From: Heloderma charlesbogerti | Taxonomy: Eukaryota; Chordata; Lepidosauria; Squamata; Helodermatidae | Direction of reading: 5' to 3' | Assembly: GCA_026122225.1 (NCBI GenBank) | Contig: JANEZZ010000983.1 | Location: 1,798,001 to 1,862,000 of the forward strand | DNA: 64,000 nucleotides | Shown here: one piece after another, positions 43,946-54,155 of the stretch | Layout of the letters: every line of letters begins with the position of its first letter | Position numbering within the stretch: position 1 is the stretch's first letter | Translations under genes and position numbers: made by a program | The notes under the pieces: generated by a model | Database searches by the model: none | Seen by the model: the letters and a program-made list of their open reading frames with translations, nothing else | Told to the model about the DNA's origin: nothing

Positions 43946-44386
43946 TGTTGCAGAACCCAGAGTCAGAGAGACCACGGAGTGAAGGAAAAAGAGATTCTTT
44001 ATTTAACGCGCGGGCTTAAGGCTGGAATCGTTTCCAAAGAGCCAGAAGCCCCGATTTACATTAGCACATTGGTTTTATAGACATTGTGACACATATGAAA
44101 TGGCTCCTCCTCCCCCTCCCGCATGGGGTTGCAATCCTCAACATTTCTTCTTTTAGCACTATTGTTTATAATACAAGAACTGGGTTATAGGGTAGCCATG
44201 ATAAGGAGAGAACAGAAGAGAACAGCAGAGAACAAGATATACAATTGTATGACCTTTGACAAGATAAGGAATTCCTGTGTCTCATCAGCTTACAACAATA
44301 TATTCAAGGGAGAAAGAGCTCAGCAAGAACATGAAGCATGAGACTGCATGAGGCTACTTAGTCTGACCCCCGATATGGCTGCTACA
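43946..44386 (-). repeat. ERV 5' LTR
   Basis: Same length and, by reading, the same sequence as 38262-38702, with TATA at 44071-44080 and AATAAA at 43998-44003. It would drive leftward transcription through the element. Confidence 0.93.
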
Positions 44387-44648
44387 TACCCCCCTGAAAC
44401 AAATGGTCTGTATGAAAAGAAATAAGTTGTAGCCTAACATTTTTGTTCATATAAATGTGAAACACAGAGCAAACATACCCGATGTTTGTGCACTTTGAAC
44501 TAGCATCCCCCAAATTGAGGGCAACAGCTCTACAGTGTAAAGTTGCAGTATATTCTGTAAAAACAATGTCAACTTAGGGCACAGTCTTATGACTTCTGCC
44601 CTTGATGCTTGTGAGCCTCTGAACCTGGAGGCTGATGAGCATCCAGAG

Positions 44649-45035
44649 TAGGGATGGACAAAAGTCCTTTACCTTATCCCGCAGCTTGCTTCGCGGTGGG
44701 GGAGAGGTGCCCCATCCCTCCCTGCCGAAATTCTGGCTGGGGGGGAGGCGCCCCGTCCCTCTGGCCGCGAATCTCGTCTCCTGCTGGGACGCAAATGGCG
44801 GCGGCCATAGCCGCCGCCGTTTGCATCCCTGCAGTCAGCCATGATAGGCTACGTAAATCCTTACGTAGCCTATCACGACTGACTCTGGAAAAAAAAAAGT
44901 GTGTACGCAAATGGCAGCGCCCATGGGCGCCGCCATTTGTGTACATGCTTTCCCCCCCCCCTCCCAAAGTCAGCCGTGATAGGCTACGTAAGGATTTACA
45001 TAGCCTATCACGGTGTTTTTTGAAAATCTATGAAG
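44649..45035 (-). mobile_element. PA-MITE, right-truncated
   Basis: Starts TAGGGATGGACAAAAGTCC with the R arm, B (44793-44826), A (44837-44880), a B-type hairpin (about 44908-44942) and A (44972-45012), then ends inside A-rich sequence at about 45035 with no L end. Confidence 0.8.
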
Positions 45036-46269
45036 AAAAAAAATGAAGAAACACATTTTCAGTGAAATGCTTTCCCGATCATAAGAAGTTGACAGTCCTC
45101 CTGAGTTAGGAACAATCTCTCTTCACACTTCCAATTGCCAGTCGTGGTGGTTGCAACTCTATGTTGATTAAAATATTCACGGGGCATATTTATTCCAAGA
45201 AGCTCAGGTTTCTATGCATTCAAACATTAAATAGCGTCGCCTCTGCTTGTAATCCTAAATAATGCATGAGGTTTGCAGCAGCCTAGTTCATATCTGCATA
45301 TTTAAAGGCATTTTCTGTGGATCACATCGCTATGCCCTGTGTGCTTTTTATGGATTTTCAAACTAATGGGTTTGTGTGTATTGGTGCAACTGATTTAATA
45401 ACTTTTGTTTATTGAAGATCATGGGTAGCTTGAAATACTACCAGCACACCGGTTATTCAGGACTCTGAAATATTGTCACAGTGAATTTAACCTTTGTGCT
45501 TTTCTAAGCAGACTATTAGCATCAATAGGCCTGGAGAGGATGATTATTTACCTACCAGCAGCAATGTGGTCAGATCATTATAGGTGGAATTAAAAGACAG
45601 GCCTGACTTGAAGAAAATTACAGTACAGGTACACGGCTTGTACACCAAGGCTCTATTATTCAGCTGTTCCCTAAAGTGTGTCATTTAAACATGCAAAGAG
45701 GGCAAGAATGCTAAACCTGACCCCTCCACTGTCACGCTTGTCACACTGAATGTGTGGAGGGTGTCTATCTGAAGGGGAGGTTACCCAAAGTTCCAGATCC
45801 TGTGGAGAGTGCTGATGGATAGAGGAGGGTCTCTGCTTCAGTGAGCATTCAGTGTGATGGCTGCAGTGACAGAGAGGGGTAGGGGTGGGGCTGGAGTGCT
45901 CCCCCTCCCCACATGTTTAAACATCACACTTCATTGAATGCCCAAATGGGGTTCAAATGTATGACAAATGCAACACAGTATATGGATGTGCTCCTCTGAT
46001 TAAACTCTATTTTTCTCCCTTCAGGAATCCTCTGCGATTATGCCAGAGGAATCCCCCAAACATAGTTCATGGTGAACTATGCTTTTGCTGAAATCCAGCA
46101 TGTGAAATCCACATAGCACATTCAAGAACTCTTGCTAGTTCTATTGAAGCTCTTTTGGGCTCCCCCCTCCTCACAGAAACCTCACAGAGACCACAAATTC
46201 ACTTTGCATTTTGCATATGTAAAATCAAAATGTTGGTGGCAACTCCAGTAGCTTGCGACAACTGACGGA
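45036..46269. other. No gene recognised
   Basis: No frame with recognisable features, and no clear repeat ends. Confidence 0.4.
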
Positions 46270-46423
46270 TGCAACCTTACAAAAACCCCACAAGGTGGGT
46301 TAGGTTGAGAGAGAAGAAAGACAGAAAGACGTCACCCAGCCAGTTTCATGCCTGAGCAGGAATGTGGGTCTAGGGCTCCTTGGTCTAATGTTGTATCTGC
46401 TGCTATACCACACTGGCTTTCTT
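46270..46423 (-). mobile_element. tRNA-derived SINE (Sauria-type), minus strand
   Basis: The plus strand shows CCCACAAGGTGGGTTAGGTT, GTCACCCAGCCAGTTTCATG and TATACCACACTGGCTTTC, the complement of the Sauria SINE body and tRNA-like head seen intact at 60543. It is diverged, and the 3' tail is lost. Confidence 0.7.
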
Positions 46424-46440
46424 TTGTCTCAGGCTTGTGC

Positions 46441-46639
46441 AGTAGAGGCTGATAGCTCTGATTTCAGTGGGGCTGTGAATCCATTCTGGGTTTCAGTCAG
46501 AACTGGCGAGAACTCTAAAGGAGCTAACCAAGATGCTGAACCCATTTGGGGGATAGCTCCTTTAGGGTCCTGGCTGGTTCTACGTGAAACTCAGAAGGGA
46601 TCCACAGCCCCACCGAAATCAGAGCCATCAGCCTCCACT
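46441..46639. repeat. Long inverted repeat, about 95-bp arms
   Basis: Left arm AGTAGAGGCTGATAGCTCTG through AAAGGAGCTAACC mirrors right arm GGATAGCTCC through CATCAGCCTCCACT. The arms share GATTTCAGTGGGGCTGTG/CACAGCCCCACCGAAATC. Arms are imperfect and the loop is only about 10 bases. This is a MITE-like or hairpin element not part of the PA-MITE family. Confidence 0.8.
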
Positions 46640-46758
46640 GAGTCTGTGGCCGCCTAGTGGCAATCTCTGAATCCACCCTGCACAATTCTGCATCTCCGTA
46701 TCTTTCAGTATCCGTTGTGTTGGAGACAGTGACCACTTTCCAAAATATTATGTACAAG

Positions 46759-47358
46759 TAGGAATGGCGGAGAATTCTGCCATGGACTCCAATGAGGCCA
46801 AATTCCAGGGAATTCGGCCTCTGGAGTCCATGGCAGAACATTCCCACTCACCTCCATCTCGTGCCGGATCGTCACGGAGCCAAGTCCTCCTTGCCAGCAG
46901 CTCCATTCCACAAGCGATATGGCCGCCATTGCCGTCCGTATCACTGCGGATGAGAAACAGGAAGTGATCCGGACACAAATGGCATCTGCCATGCCATTTG
47001 TGTCCCTGTTTCTTCTTGTGATAGGCTACGTGTCTGTATTTATATAGCTATTTACGTAGCCAGTTGTGTGAAAAAACAGGGATTTTTTCTAGCAATAGGC
47101 TACGTAAATAGCTACGTACTGTAAATACAGACGCGTAGCCTATTGCAAGTAGAAACAGGGATGCAAGTGGCGTAGCAGACTCCATTTCCACCCCGATCAC
47201 TTCCTGTTTCTCATCCACAGCGATACAGCACGGCAATGGCAGCTGTATCGCTTGTGGAATGGAGCTGGCCGGTGAGGATTCCGGGGGGGAGGAACGGATT
47301 GCCTGTCCCCCTGCAGACCCCCCTGCGGAGCCCAGGTAAGGGGATTCGTACATCCCTA
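46759..47358 (+). mobile_element. PA-MITE, divergent subtype
   Basis: Starts TAGGAATGGCGGAGAATTC and ends GGGGATTCGTACATCCCTA. The two large inner palindromes differ from other copies: the A-like arms enclose TGTCTGTATTTATATAGC and a mirrored GCTACGTACTGTAAATACAG (about 47019-47150). Flanking octamers TGTACAAG and TTATGAAA do not match. Confidence 0.75.
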
Positions 47359-47636
47359 TTATGAAACTCTGCATATGTGACAACTAGGGCTGTGCACCAC
47401 CTCATTACGAAGTCTGAATAATGAGGTGAAGTGAGCTGGTTTGGAGCAAAAGCCTTGTGATACGAGGCGGTTCAGAGCAGTACCGAGGTTCCCTGGGGCA
47501 AAGCACGCTCCCCCTGGAGCGCCTCCTCTGCCTCATATATTCAGAGCTCTACTGAATGCCTCAGCAGTCCAGACAGGCTGTCTCCAAACTGTATCAATTT
47601 TTCACTGCTAACATGGAGGGGCATGAAGAGGAGAAG

Positions 47637-47666
47637 GAGGGAGGGAGGGAAGGAGGGAGGGAGAAG
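47637..47666. repeat. (GGAG)n purine tract
   Basis: GGAGGGAGGGAGGG-type simple sequence. Confidence 0.9.
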
Positions 47667-48439
47667 GCAAGCAGATGTGGGGAGACGGGAAGGCGAGCGC
47701 AGGAGGATGAGGGAGTGTGCTTTGGAGAATAGGAACCCTCAGCCAGAACCAATGCTAGCAGTCTCCAACCAGAGAGAGCATTGGAGGAAGGGGACATATA
47801 CTCCGGTGAAAGGCTGCATTCAGTCATTGAGCTAGCTGTGTCTTTGGGAGAGAGGGCTGGTGTGGGCAGATGATCGTTTATGCATGTGTGCGCGCATGTG
47901 CATTCCTAGGAGTTTTTCCTTCAATTTATTCAATTTTAATCGCCATTAGGCTTTTCTCAGAATTTAAATTAAAAGGAAACTGCTTGGTTGTACTGGGAGC
48001 ATTCCCTTCTCTCACTCCTTGATCGTCCATCCCCATTGGGACCGTGTCTTTCACAGCACCTCTCCCAGCCTCTTTCTCCTATATCTTTGTACCTCCAACA
48101 AGTTTGTTATTTGTATTTGATTAGATTCTATCTCTCCTTTCCATATTTTTTTCAAACTAACATAGCTTGTCCTTGCAAATTGCTGCCGTGCTCCCCCTCC
48201 CCCACCATTCCTGTGTTCATTTGTTTATCTCGATTTGGGACTCCAGAAAAGGCTGCGTTTGTTGTTTATTGTCGAGCCTTACTTCTGCTTTCTCCATTCT
48301 ATTTACTTGTCATTTTTGTCAGTTAGTTGTGTCTCTGTTAGATGTTTACAAACTGACTCTTATTTAGAATTTTAAAAACAAACATTGACTTCTGGGCATT
48401 CCCCCCCCCCGCCTTTTAAGTCATATTCAAGCATTCAGT

Positions 48440-48440
<1 letters not shown>

Positions 48441-48485
<45 letters not shown>
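48441..48485. repeat. (TTTC)n microsatellite
   Basis: About eleven CTTT units. Confidence 0.97.
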
Positions 48486-48486
<1 letters not shown>

Positions 48487-48765
48487 AAACCCTTAAAGAC
48501 ATATTATAGCAGCCTGTGTGTGTAGTGTTTGTCCTCCCACCCCCATGTGAAGTGAACTCTCTGTGTCTTCCCTGTGTTGATCCTCCCAAAAGTTAAACAG
48601 AAATTAAAGAAGGTTTTTTTTTTTTTTAAGGGTTTGATTTGGCTGTTATCTAAACATCTGTGTTATTGCCCTGTATTTCTTGAAGTTATCCCGCCTTCTA
48701 TAAAAGAACATGAAATTTAAAACATTAAATTAAAGACATCTATCATTTGTTTAGGTTGTTCTGCT

Positions 48766-48774
48766 TTTCTTTAG

Positions 48775-48811
<37 letters not shown>

Positions 48812-49013
48812 TAGGTTGTAGTTCCACCAACACTATACATCCAAATTTCAAGGCAGGGTTGAAAAAGCATGAGACACACAGTATTTATATTAATTACCTT
48901 TCTTTAGCTCTTGTGTGTGTGTGTGCTAGGTTGTAGTTTCACCAACACTATACATCCAAATTTCAATGCAGTGTTGAAAAAGCACAAGACACATAGTATT
49001 TATATTAATTACC
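48766..49013. repeat. Tandem duplication of a TG-containing unit
   Basis: 48766-48898 and 48899-49013 share TTTCTTTAGCTC, a TG run (long in the first, short in the second), GCTAGGTTGTAGTT, CCAACACTATACATCC and TTATATTAATTACC. The units differ mainly in TG length. Confidence 0.92.
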
Positions 49014-49094
49014 TTCCTATTCCAATAACAGTCCACTGTGTGGGAAAGCAATTCAGCACAATATGAGGCATCTTCGGGTGTTGGCAGGGGCAGA

Positions 49095-49374
49095 GACAGG
49101 GAGAAATTACAGCTCTTTGCTTTGGGAGTTTTCCTGGAAAAAACTCAAATTTCACCTGCACCTAGTACACAAGCTGGTGGGCCAAACTGCCTGGGCTTTG
49201 GGGGTTGCAATACCCTGGAGGTGGGCTGGGAGAGGCCAAGGTGTCACGTGCATGTGTGGAAACAGGGAGAAGTTACAGCTGTTTACTTTGAGAGTTTCTG
49301 TGGAAAACATCAGATTTCAACTCCACCTAGCACAAAAGGTGCTTGGCCAAACTGTCTGAAATTTTGCAGGTGGC
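49095..49374. repeat. Diverged direct duplication, 167-bp period
   Basis: 49095-49207 and 49262-49374 share ACAGGGAGAARTTACAGCTS, TTTGRGAGTTT, CACCTAG and GGCCAAACTG in order. Confidence 0.8.
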
Positions 49375-49634
49375 CCTTTCTCCAGGGGTGTGGAGAGGTC
49401 TTCAAGTTTCATGCCTTTATCATACAAACTAAAAGCGTTACGACCATTTGTGTTTTCCCATGCAAGTCAATGGGAAAACTCCAAAAGTGGGTGATCCAGA
49501 TATTCAAATTTCGCTTTGGATTTGGATCCGAGTCAGATTGGAAGGGATCTGAATTCGTCTGAGGCAGATCAGGGTTGCTTTGGATCATCCGAAGTGGCAT
49601 CTGAAGCTGATTGAGGGGTCCATGCACAGCCCTA

Positions 49635-50389
49635 GTAACTACAGCATTATATTGTCAGGAGCGCCCTTGCTGCCTTCTGAAATCCTCAAGTAGCCAGAAT
49701 CAACACGCAGATGATAGGGCTCTTTTCCAAGGCTTTATTTCCATTCAACCTAATGATGCTTACAGATGCTAATTGCCTGAGCCTAATGAGGAAAACTTAA
49801 GAGAGCTGCCTACCTGGGGTTTCTAGCTTTAGGGAATCAGTTGGTCTCCATTTGGAGGGAAAGGGCAGGAAGCCTCTGAACTTAAGAGCTAGGAGGCAAA
49901 AGTCCACCCCTTTCCTGGGGTGGGGCATCAGGGTGCAGCTGTTGACATCGCGCCAAGTGGGCTGAGCGCCTCCTCTCTGCGCCTGCCATCTCCTGCTTGT
50001 CCCTACGCTGGCGCCTCATGTCCCAAAGCTCCAGTTGTCCCTCCCTCTGCCTGCCAGGGTCACTGCCACTCTCAGGAATGTGAGCAGGGAGGGGCTGTCT
50101 CTCCGGCAGTGCCTCTGAACAGTGCACTGCCTTGTCCCCCACTCCCGCCACTGCCAGCATCTCCTGAGACCTGGATGCACAGCAACTCATCTTCTTGCAG
50201 GGAGTCACCATTTTTAAAATGGCAACCTCCTGGAAGTCCTAGGAAGTTGCCATTTAGAAATGGTGACTCCCTGCAAGAAGAGTCACCGCACGTCCAGGCC
50301 TCAGGAGATGGTGGAGGGGGACAAGGCAGCAGCGGGAATGACAGAGAAAGCGATGGCTGCAGCAGCAGCAGAGGAGGAGGCAGCCCAGG
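49635..50389. other. Unassigned; contains a 147-bp palindrome
   Basis: The last part (to 50389), together with 51239-51428, appears to be another member of the TAGGGCTGTGCA hAT family, since the latter ends CCCTGCACAGTCCTA. Frames here are artefacts of the palindrome at 50161-50307. Confidence 0.4.
50161..50307. repeat. Inverted repeat, about 70-bp arms
   Basis: CTTCTTGCAGGGAGTCACCA (50191-50210) and TGGTGACTCCCTGCAAGAAG (50261-50280) are perfect complements. Symmetry extends outward (CTCCTGAGACCTGGA / TCCAGGCCTCAGGAG) and inward (ATGGCAACCTCCT / AGGAAGTTGCCAT). Confidence 0.92.
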
Positions 50390-51230
50390 TAGGGATGGTG
50401 GAGAATTTCTCCCCGAATCTTCGAGGGGCCGAGCACCAACGCATTCGGCCCCCCAAAATCGGTGGTGAAATTCTCCGCCACCCCGCCACCCCCCCGGGAT
50501 GGGACTTACCGTAGCCAAATGTCCCTCCCGGCGGCGGGTCCCGGCGGCGTTTCGGTGGGCTTTCGTTGGGGGCAGGGGCTGCAGCCGGTCTTTCAACCAG
50601 CTGCCGCCGCCGCCATTACAGCTGAAGTAAAAAAAAACAAAAAAACCCGTGATAGGCTACGTAATGATTAACGTCGCCTATCATGGCTAGATCTCCAAAG
50701 TCAGCCGTGATAGGCTACGTTAATCGTTACGTAGCCTATCACGGGTGACTTTGAAAAAAAAAAAAAAAGCCCGTACGCAAATGGTGGCGGCCCATGGGCG
50801 CCGCCATTTGCGTTCCTTATTTGGTCCCTGTAGTCTACGTAAAGATTTACGTAGACTACAGCGAAAATAAGGGCAACACAAATAGCGTTGCCCTTATTTT
50901 CGCCGTAGTCTACGTAAATCTTTATGTAGACTAGACGTGCCCAATTAAGGAACACAAATGGCGGCGCCCATGGGCCGCTGCGATTTGCGTACACGCTTTT
51001 TTTTTTTCTAAAGTCACCTATGATAGGCTATGTGACGATTTATGTAGCCTATCACGGCTGACTTTGGAAATCTAGCTGTGATAGGCTACGTAAATCGTCA
51101 CGTAGCCTATCACGGGGTCTTTTTTTTTTTTTTACTTTTTTCGCCTGAACTTTGGTTGGGGAAAGCGAAGCGCCTCCCCCCCACCGTGAAGCCAAGCTGC
51201 GAAAAGGTAAGTGACTTTCGTACATCCCTA
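50390..51230 (+). mobile_element. PA-MITE, complete, TSD AGCCCAGG
   Basis: AGCCCAGG at 50382-50389 and 51231-51238 flanks TAGGGATGGTGGAGAATTTC through TTTCGTACATCCCTA. A palindromes lie at 50648-50686, 50706-50744, 51020-51058 and 51078-51115, B types at about 50779-50815 and 50955-50990, two C at about 50829-50861 and 50904-50935, and D at about 50870-50898. The layout is mirror-symmetric. GTAAGT is at 51207-51212. Confidence 0.92.
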
Positions 51231-51238
51231 AGCCCAGG

Positions 51239-51428
51239 TAAGGAGCTGGGGATTGTTCAGGGGCATTGGGGGGGGACCCGAACTAGGGTTCTCCATCTGA
51301 ACCCCACTTCAGATTCGGGGCCGAGGCAGATCGAGGGCCCCCAAATCTGCCTGAGCCGGATTGGGCCCAGCTCAGAAGCCATGAAGTGGCTTCTGAGTTG
51401 GATCAGGGGGTCCCTGCACAGTCCTAGT
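51239..51428. mobile_element. Right end of a TAGGGCTGTGCA-type hAT
   Basis: Ends GGTCCCTGCACAGTCCTA at 51428, and its text (AGGCAGATCGAGG, TGGATCAGGGGGTCC) parallels 49560-49634. The preceding PA-MITE sits inside it, so its left part lies before 50390, though no left terminus was found. Confidence 0.55.
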
Positions 51429-52221
51429 AACATGCTTATCTGTACATTCTAGATGACAGTGGCACACATGAAGAAATATCAAAATAATGAAAGCAGAAAT
51501 AAATACATTTCCAAAGGCATTTATGTTCTTTTTAGTGACAGAGCTTTCCAGATTGAGACTAAGAATCGCCAAGCCTCTTTGCTGGCCCGAAGCTCCAGTT
51601 TATTGGAGGTAAAATGCTCAGAAATGCTTAGAAGAAGTTTAATGGTTGCAAATATTCAAACTTGGCATGTGCACAAGATTCAGTTTGGACTCCAGTGATT
51701 TGGGAAACAGCCAGATGTGCTTCAGACCAATTCAGAAATTGGCTGAAGCATAAATCTAATTAGGTATGGGTGAGAATTTTGTTTCAGTTTGGTTTTGATA
51801 AGAATTTACCAAAATTCACAAAATTTTCCATATCTGAGATAACAAGAACTTGAGATTTTTATTTTTTTTTTAAATAAAATGTGGGGTCACTTCCAGTTGG
51901 GACTGATGTCGCTCTGGTAGCTTCCCATGGGTCTCCATGGGAGCTTTCTCAAACAGCTTTTTAAAAGGTTGAAAAACCTTTTCATCTCCCCCCTGGAATG
52001 GAAGGGGGGGCAAGGCAACAGCTCTGGACAACATCTTGGAGAAAGGTAACTCCCATGCAATAGTGGGGGGGGGCTGGGTTCCAGGATTATCTCCCCAGAG
52101 CTTTACCAATGCAAAAAGCTGTACTGAGACTCCTATTTCATAGGAGAAAACAGGGCTGATGTGTTCCATAACAATATATGCTTTAAGAAATATCAACAAC
52201 CTCTGAGGGGTGATTTAAGAA

Positions 52222-53076
52222 ACGTTAACAATATTTGAGAACATCTGAGGACCTGTAAGATTTGTTTGAGAGAAACATGTATGTGCCAAGGAGAAGAAAG
52301 GAGCTGGCATCACTCCCCCCACATCCTCTGTATCAAAAGTGTCAAAGAGAAAATATAGGGGAATTATTTATGCTGATAAAGACTTTATCTTTGCAATTTA
52401 TGGAGCAAGTCAAAAGGCTGGATTTAATCCAAAATTCCATCACTGCCCTGCAAGGAGCTGTAGATTTAATTAATGTGTCATGGCAAAAAATGGAGACAAA
52501 AATTAATGAGCTTGAAAACCGAGTGGCGGGAAATGCAACTATGTCACAAATTTGTTTTAAAAATATCTCTGATAGAATGTCTCAACTGGAGGCCTTCACG
52601 AAAAGATCCAATGTATGGATTATTGGGATTAAAAATCTGCCTAATGATGTAAAATTGCCTATTTTTGTGGATAAACATTTGCATGAGATACTCCCTATTT
52701 CATCTGATTATTTACTTGATATTGAGCAGGCATTTCATGTGCCAAATGCTAAACTGATTACACCATCATAGTCCAATTTGCAAAAGTCTCCACAAAGAAT
52801 TATAACCTGCGCTTGGCAAAGGGAGGCTGGAAGCCTTTCCTGGAAACAAGATAAAGTTATGTTATTCCCAGACTACATCAAGAGGTGGCGAATAAAAGAA
52901 GGCAATTTATCAAGGCAAAGAATATGGCAAAACAAATGAACTTACAATATTACTTAAAATATCCTGCTACACTTTGTATTGTGTCTGAAGGTCAGATGAA
53001 GAAGTTTTTAAATCATGAAATGGCGGAGGCTTGGCTTAATGTAAAAATGCATGAGAATTCTGTTACAACCCCATGA
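52222..53076 (+). pseudogene. LINE-1 ORF1 (RNA-binding chaperone) remnant
   Basis: The 169-codon frame 52262-52771 shows a coiled-coil-like stretch (about residues 40-100, with ELENRV heptads). The RRM-type core follows: LEAFTKRSNVWIIGIKNLP, a helix, and DIEQAFHVPN. A frameshift after residue 165 moves the next strand (IIVQFAK) to another frame. The C-terminal domain (KVMLFPDYIKR, then LKYPATLCIVSEGQMKKFL) is split again near 52880. So all three ORF1 domains are detectable but broken. Confidence 0.78.
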
Positions 53077-53296
53077 ACTGGAATCTTTAAACAAGATTTG
53101 TTAACTGTTTGTGCTTAGTCTATATGACTCAGGCTAATTCAGAAGATAAATGATTGTATTTATATTGGTTTATCCTCTTTTATCTTTTATTTTTTCTTGC
53201 TTTCTTTATATTTTTTATTTTCAAATAGATAATATATCTAGTATAAAATTTATTACTGATGATTAAAAGTTTATATTAAGTTTTATTATTATATAA

Positions 53297-53300
<4 letters not shown>

Positions 53301-53330
<30 letters not shown>
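53301..53330. repeat. (TA)n microsatellite
   Basis: About fifteen TA units inside the L1 3' UTR. Confidence 0.95.
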
Positions 53331-53332
<2 letters not shown>

Positions 53333-54055
53333 CTTTATTACTATTATTATTACTAATAATATAGGCTTTTAGGAATGAATTGTAGACCTGTTTCCTTATA
53401 AGTTTGATGATATGATATAGAAATGTAAGGTTGTTTATTAAACTGTAAGATTGTTAAGGTTATAGATATAGTTTTTAAAATAGAATGGCATCAGAGGCTG
53501 GGGGGTGTTGGAGTTTAAACTTAATTTTTTAAGGGGGAGGGAGAGGGGGAGGGGGAGGGAATTTTTTTTTCTTCACTTCCTTTCATCCTCCCTTTCCCCC
53601 TTTTTTTCTTTTTTCTTCTCTCTTTGTTATTGTGGTGTCCTCATCAGAATATTGTACTGTTGGGAAATTGAAGTATTGATTAGGTTGTTGGAAATTTTGG
53701 TATTGTTTATTTCATTTATAAAAATAAAATAAATAAAAATATTTAAAAAATCAAATGTGGGAGAAACTGAACTGATAGATTTATCCATCCAGGCCTAGGA
53801 CCTTGAGCGTTATGGAGTTGAATGCCTGTGTATTCAACCACGTTAGTGCTTCAATTATAAGTTGCCACATTTTCTTCAACATCTCAGAAAATATTAAAGT
53901 TTATTTATATAGAAATTGACTTATTTTGATTAGTTAATCAATTAAAAGGAAGATGCTTAATCAATTAAACTGAACTAAAGAACTAAAATTCTATAATTAC
54001 ACAGCAGCCCAATTACGTTCTACTACTACATTAACAATACACATATCTTCTGTAT

Positions 54056-54155
54056 CAGCCTTCTCCAACCTCCAGATGATTTGGACTACAACTCCCATCA
54101 CACTTGACCATTGGTCATGTCTTTTGAGGCTGATAGGAGTTGTAGCTCACAGCAC
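54056..54155. mobile_element. Palindromic MITE of the ACTACAACTCCCA type
   Basis: CAGCCTTCTCCAACCTCCAG, then GGACTACAACTCCCATCACA, mirrored by TAGGAGTTGTAGCTCAC. The right terminus is lost. Confidence 0.7.

Larger units (their letters stand above)
38262..44386 (-). mobile_element. Endogenous retrovirus, gutted interior, intact ends
   Basis: Two 441-bp LTRs in direct orientation bound 5.2 kb. TACC at 38258-38261 and 44387-44390 is a 4-bp TSD. Polarity is minus: the primer-binding site lies beside the right LTR and the polypurine tract beside the left LTR. Reading leftwards I see a capsid-like gag scrap (40488-40291) and, about 1 kb later, the envelope transmembrane subunit (39297 to about 38780). 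No protease, reverse transcriptase or integrase block is present. The 3.4 kb after the primer site is pyrimidine-rich on the plus strand with frames under 115 codons. The LTRs look identical by eye, which implies recent insertion of a defective, helper-dependent element. Confidence 0.9.
47385..49634. mobile_element. hAT-type transposon, TAGGGCTGTGCA ends, 2.25 kb
   Basis: TAGGGCTGTGCA on the left and TGCACAGCCCTA on the right are perfect 12-bp inverted ends. GTGACAAC (47377-47384) and GTAACTAC (49635-49642) match at 6 of 8. No transposase frame is visible; the longest frame is 174 codons (49038-49562) without hAT motifs and made partly of tandem duplications. Internal structure: a TTTC tract and two tandem duplications listed separately. 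Confidence 0.75.
51886..53752 (+). mobile_element. LINE-1 derivative with ORF1 only (HAL1-like)
   Basis: Flanked by AAATGTGGG at 51877-51885 and 53753-53761 (TSD). It opens with a 5'-UTR-like GGGGTCACTTCCAGTTGGGA text, carries an ORF1 remnant (52222-53076), then goes straight to a 3' UTR with a G-rich polypurine tract (53531-53561) and an A-rich tail (ATAAAATAAATAAAAATATT). No ORF2 endonuclease or RT sequence exists between ORF1 and the UTR. It was presumably mobilised by a full L1. Confidence 0.78.
51761..53797. mobile_element. AT-rich hAT-like element split by a LINE-1
   Basis: TAGGTATGGGTGAGAATTTTG on the left and CTGATAGATTTATCCATCC on the right resemble the ends of the AT-rich TAGGGATG hATs. 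The LINE-1 at 51886-53752 lies between. No clear TSD. Confidence 0.45.

Noticed and set aside
49920..50468. 182-codon frame as a host protein
   Set aside because: The frame crosses a long palindrome and runs into a PA-MITE L end; the minus-strand frame is equally long.
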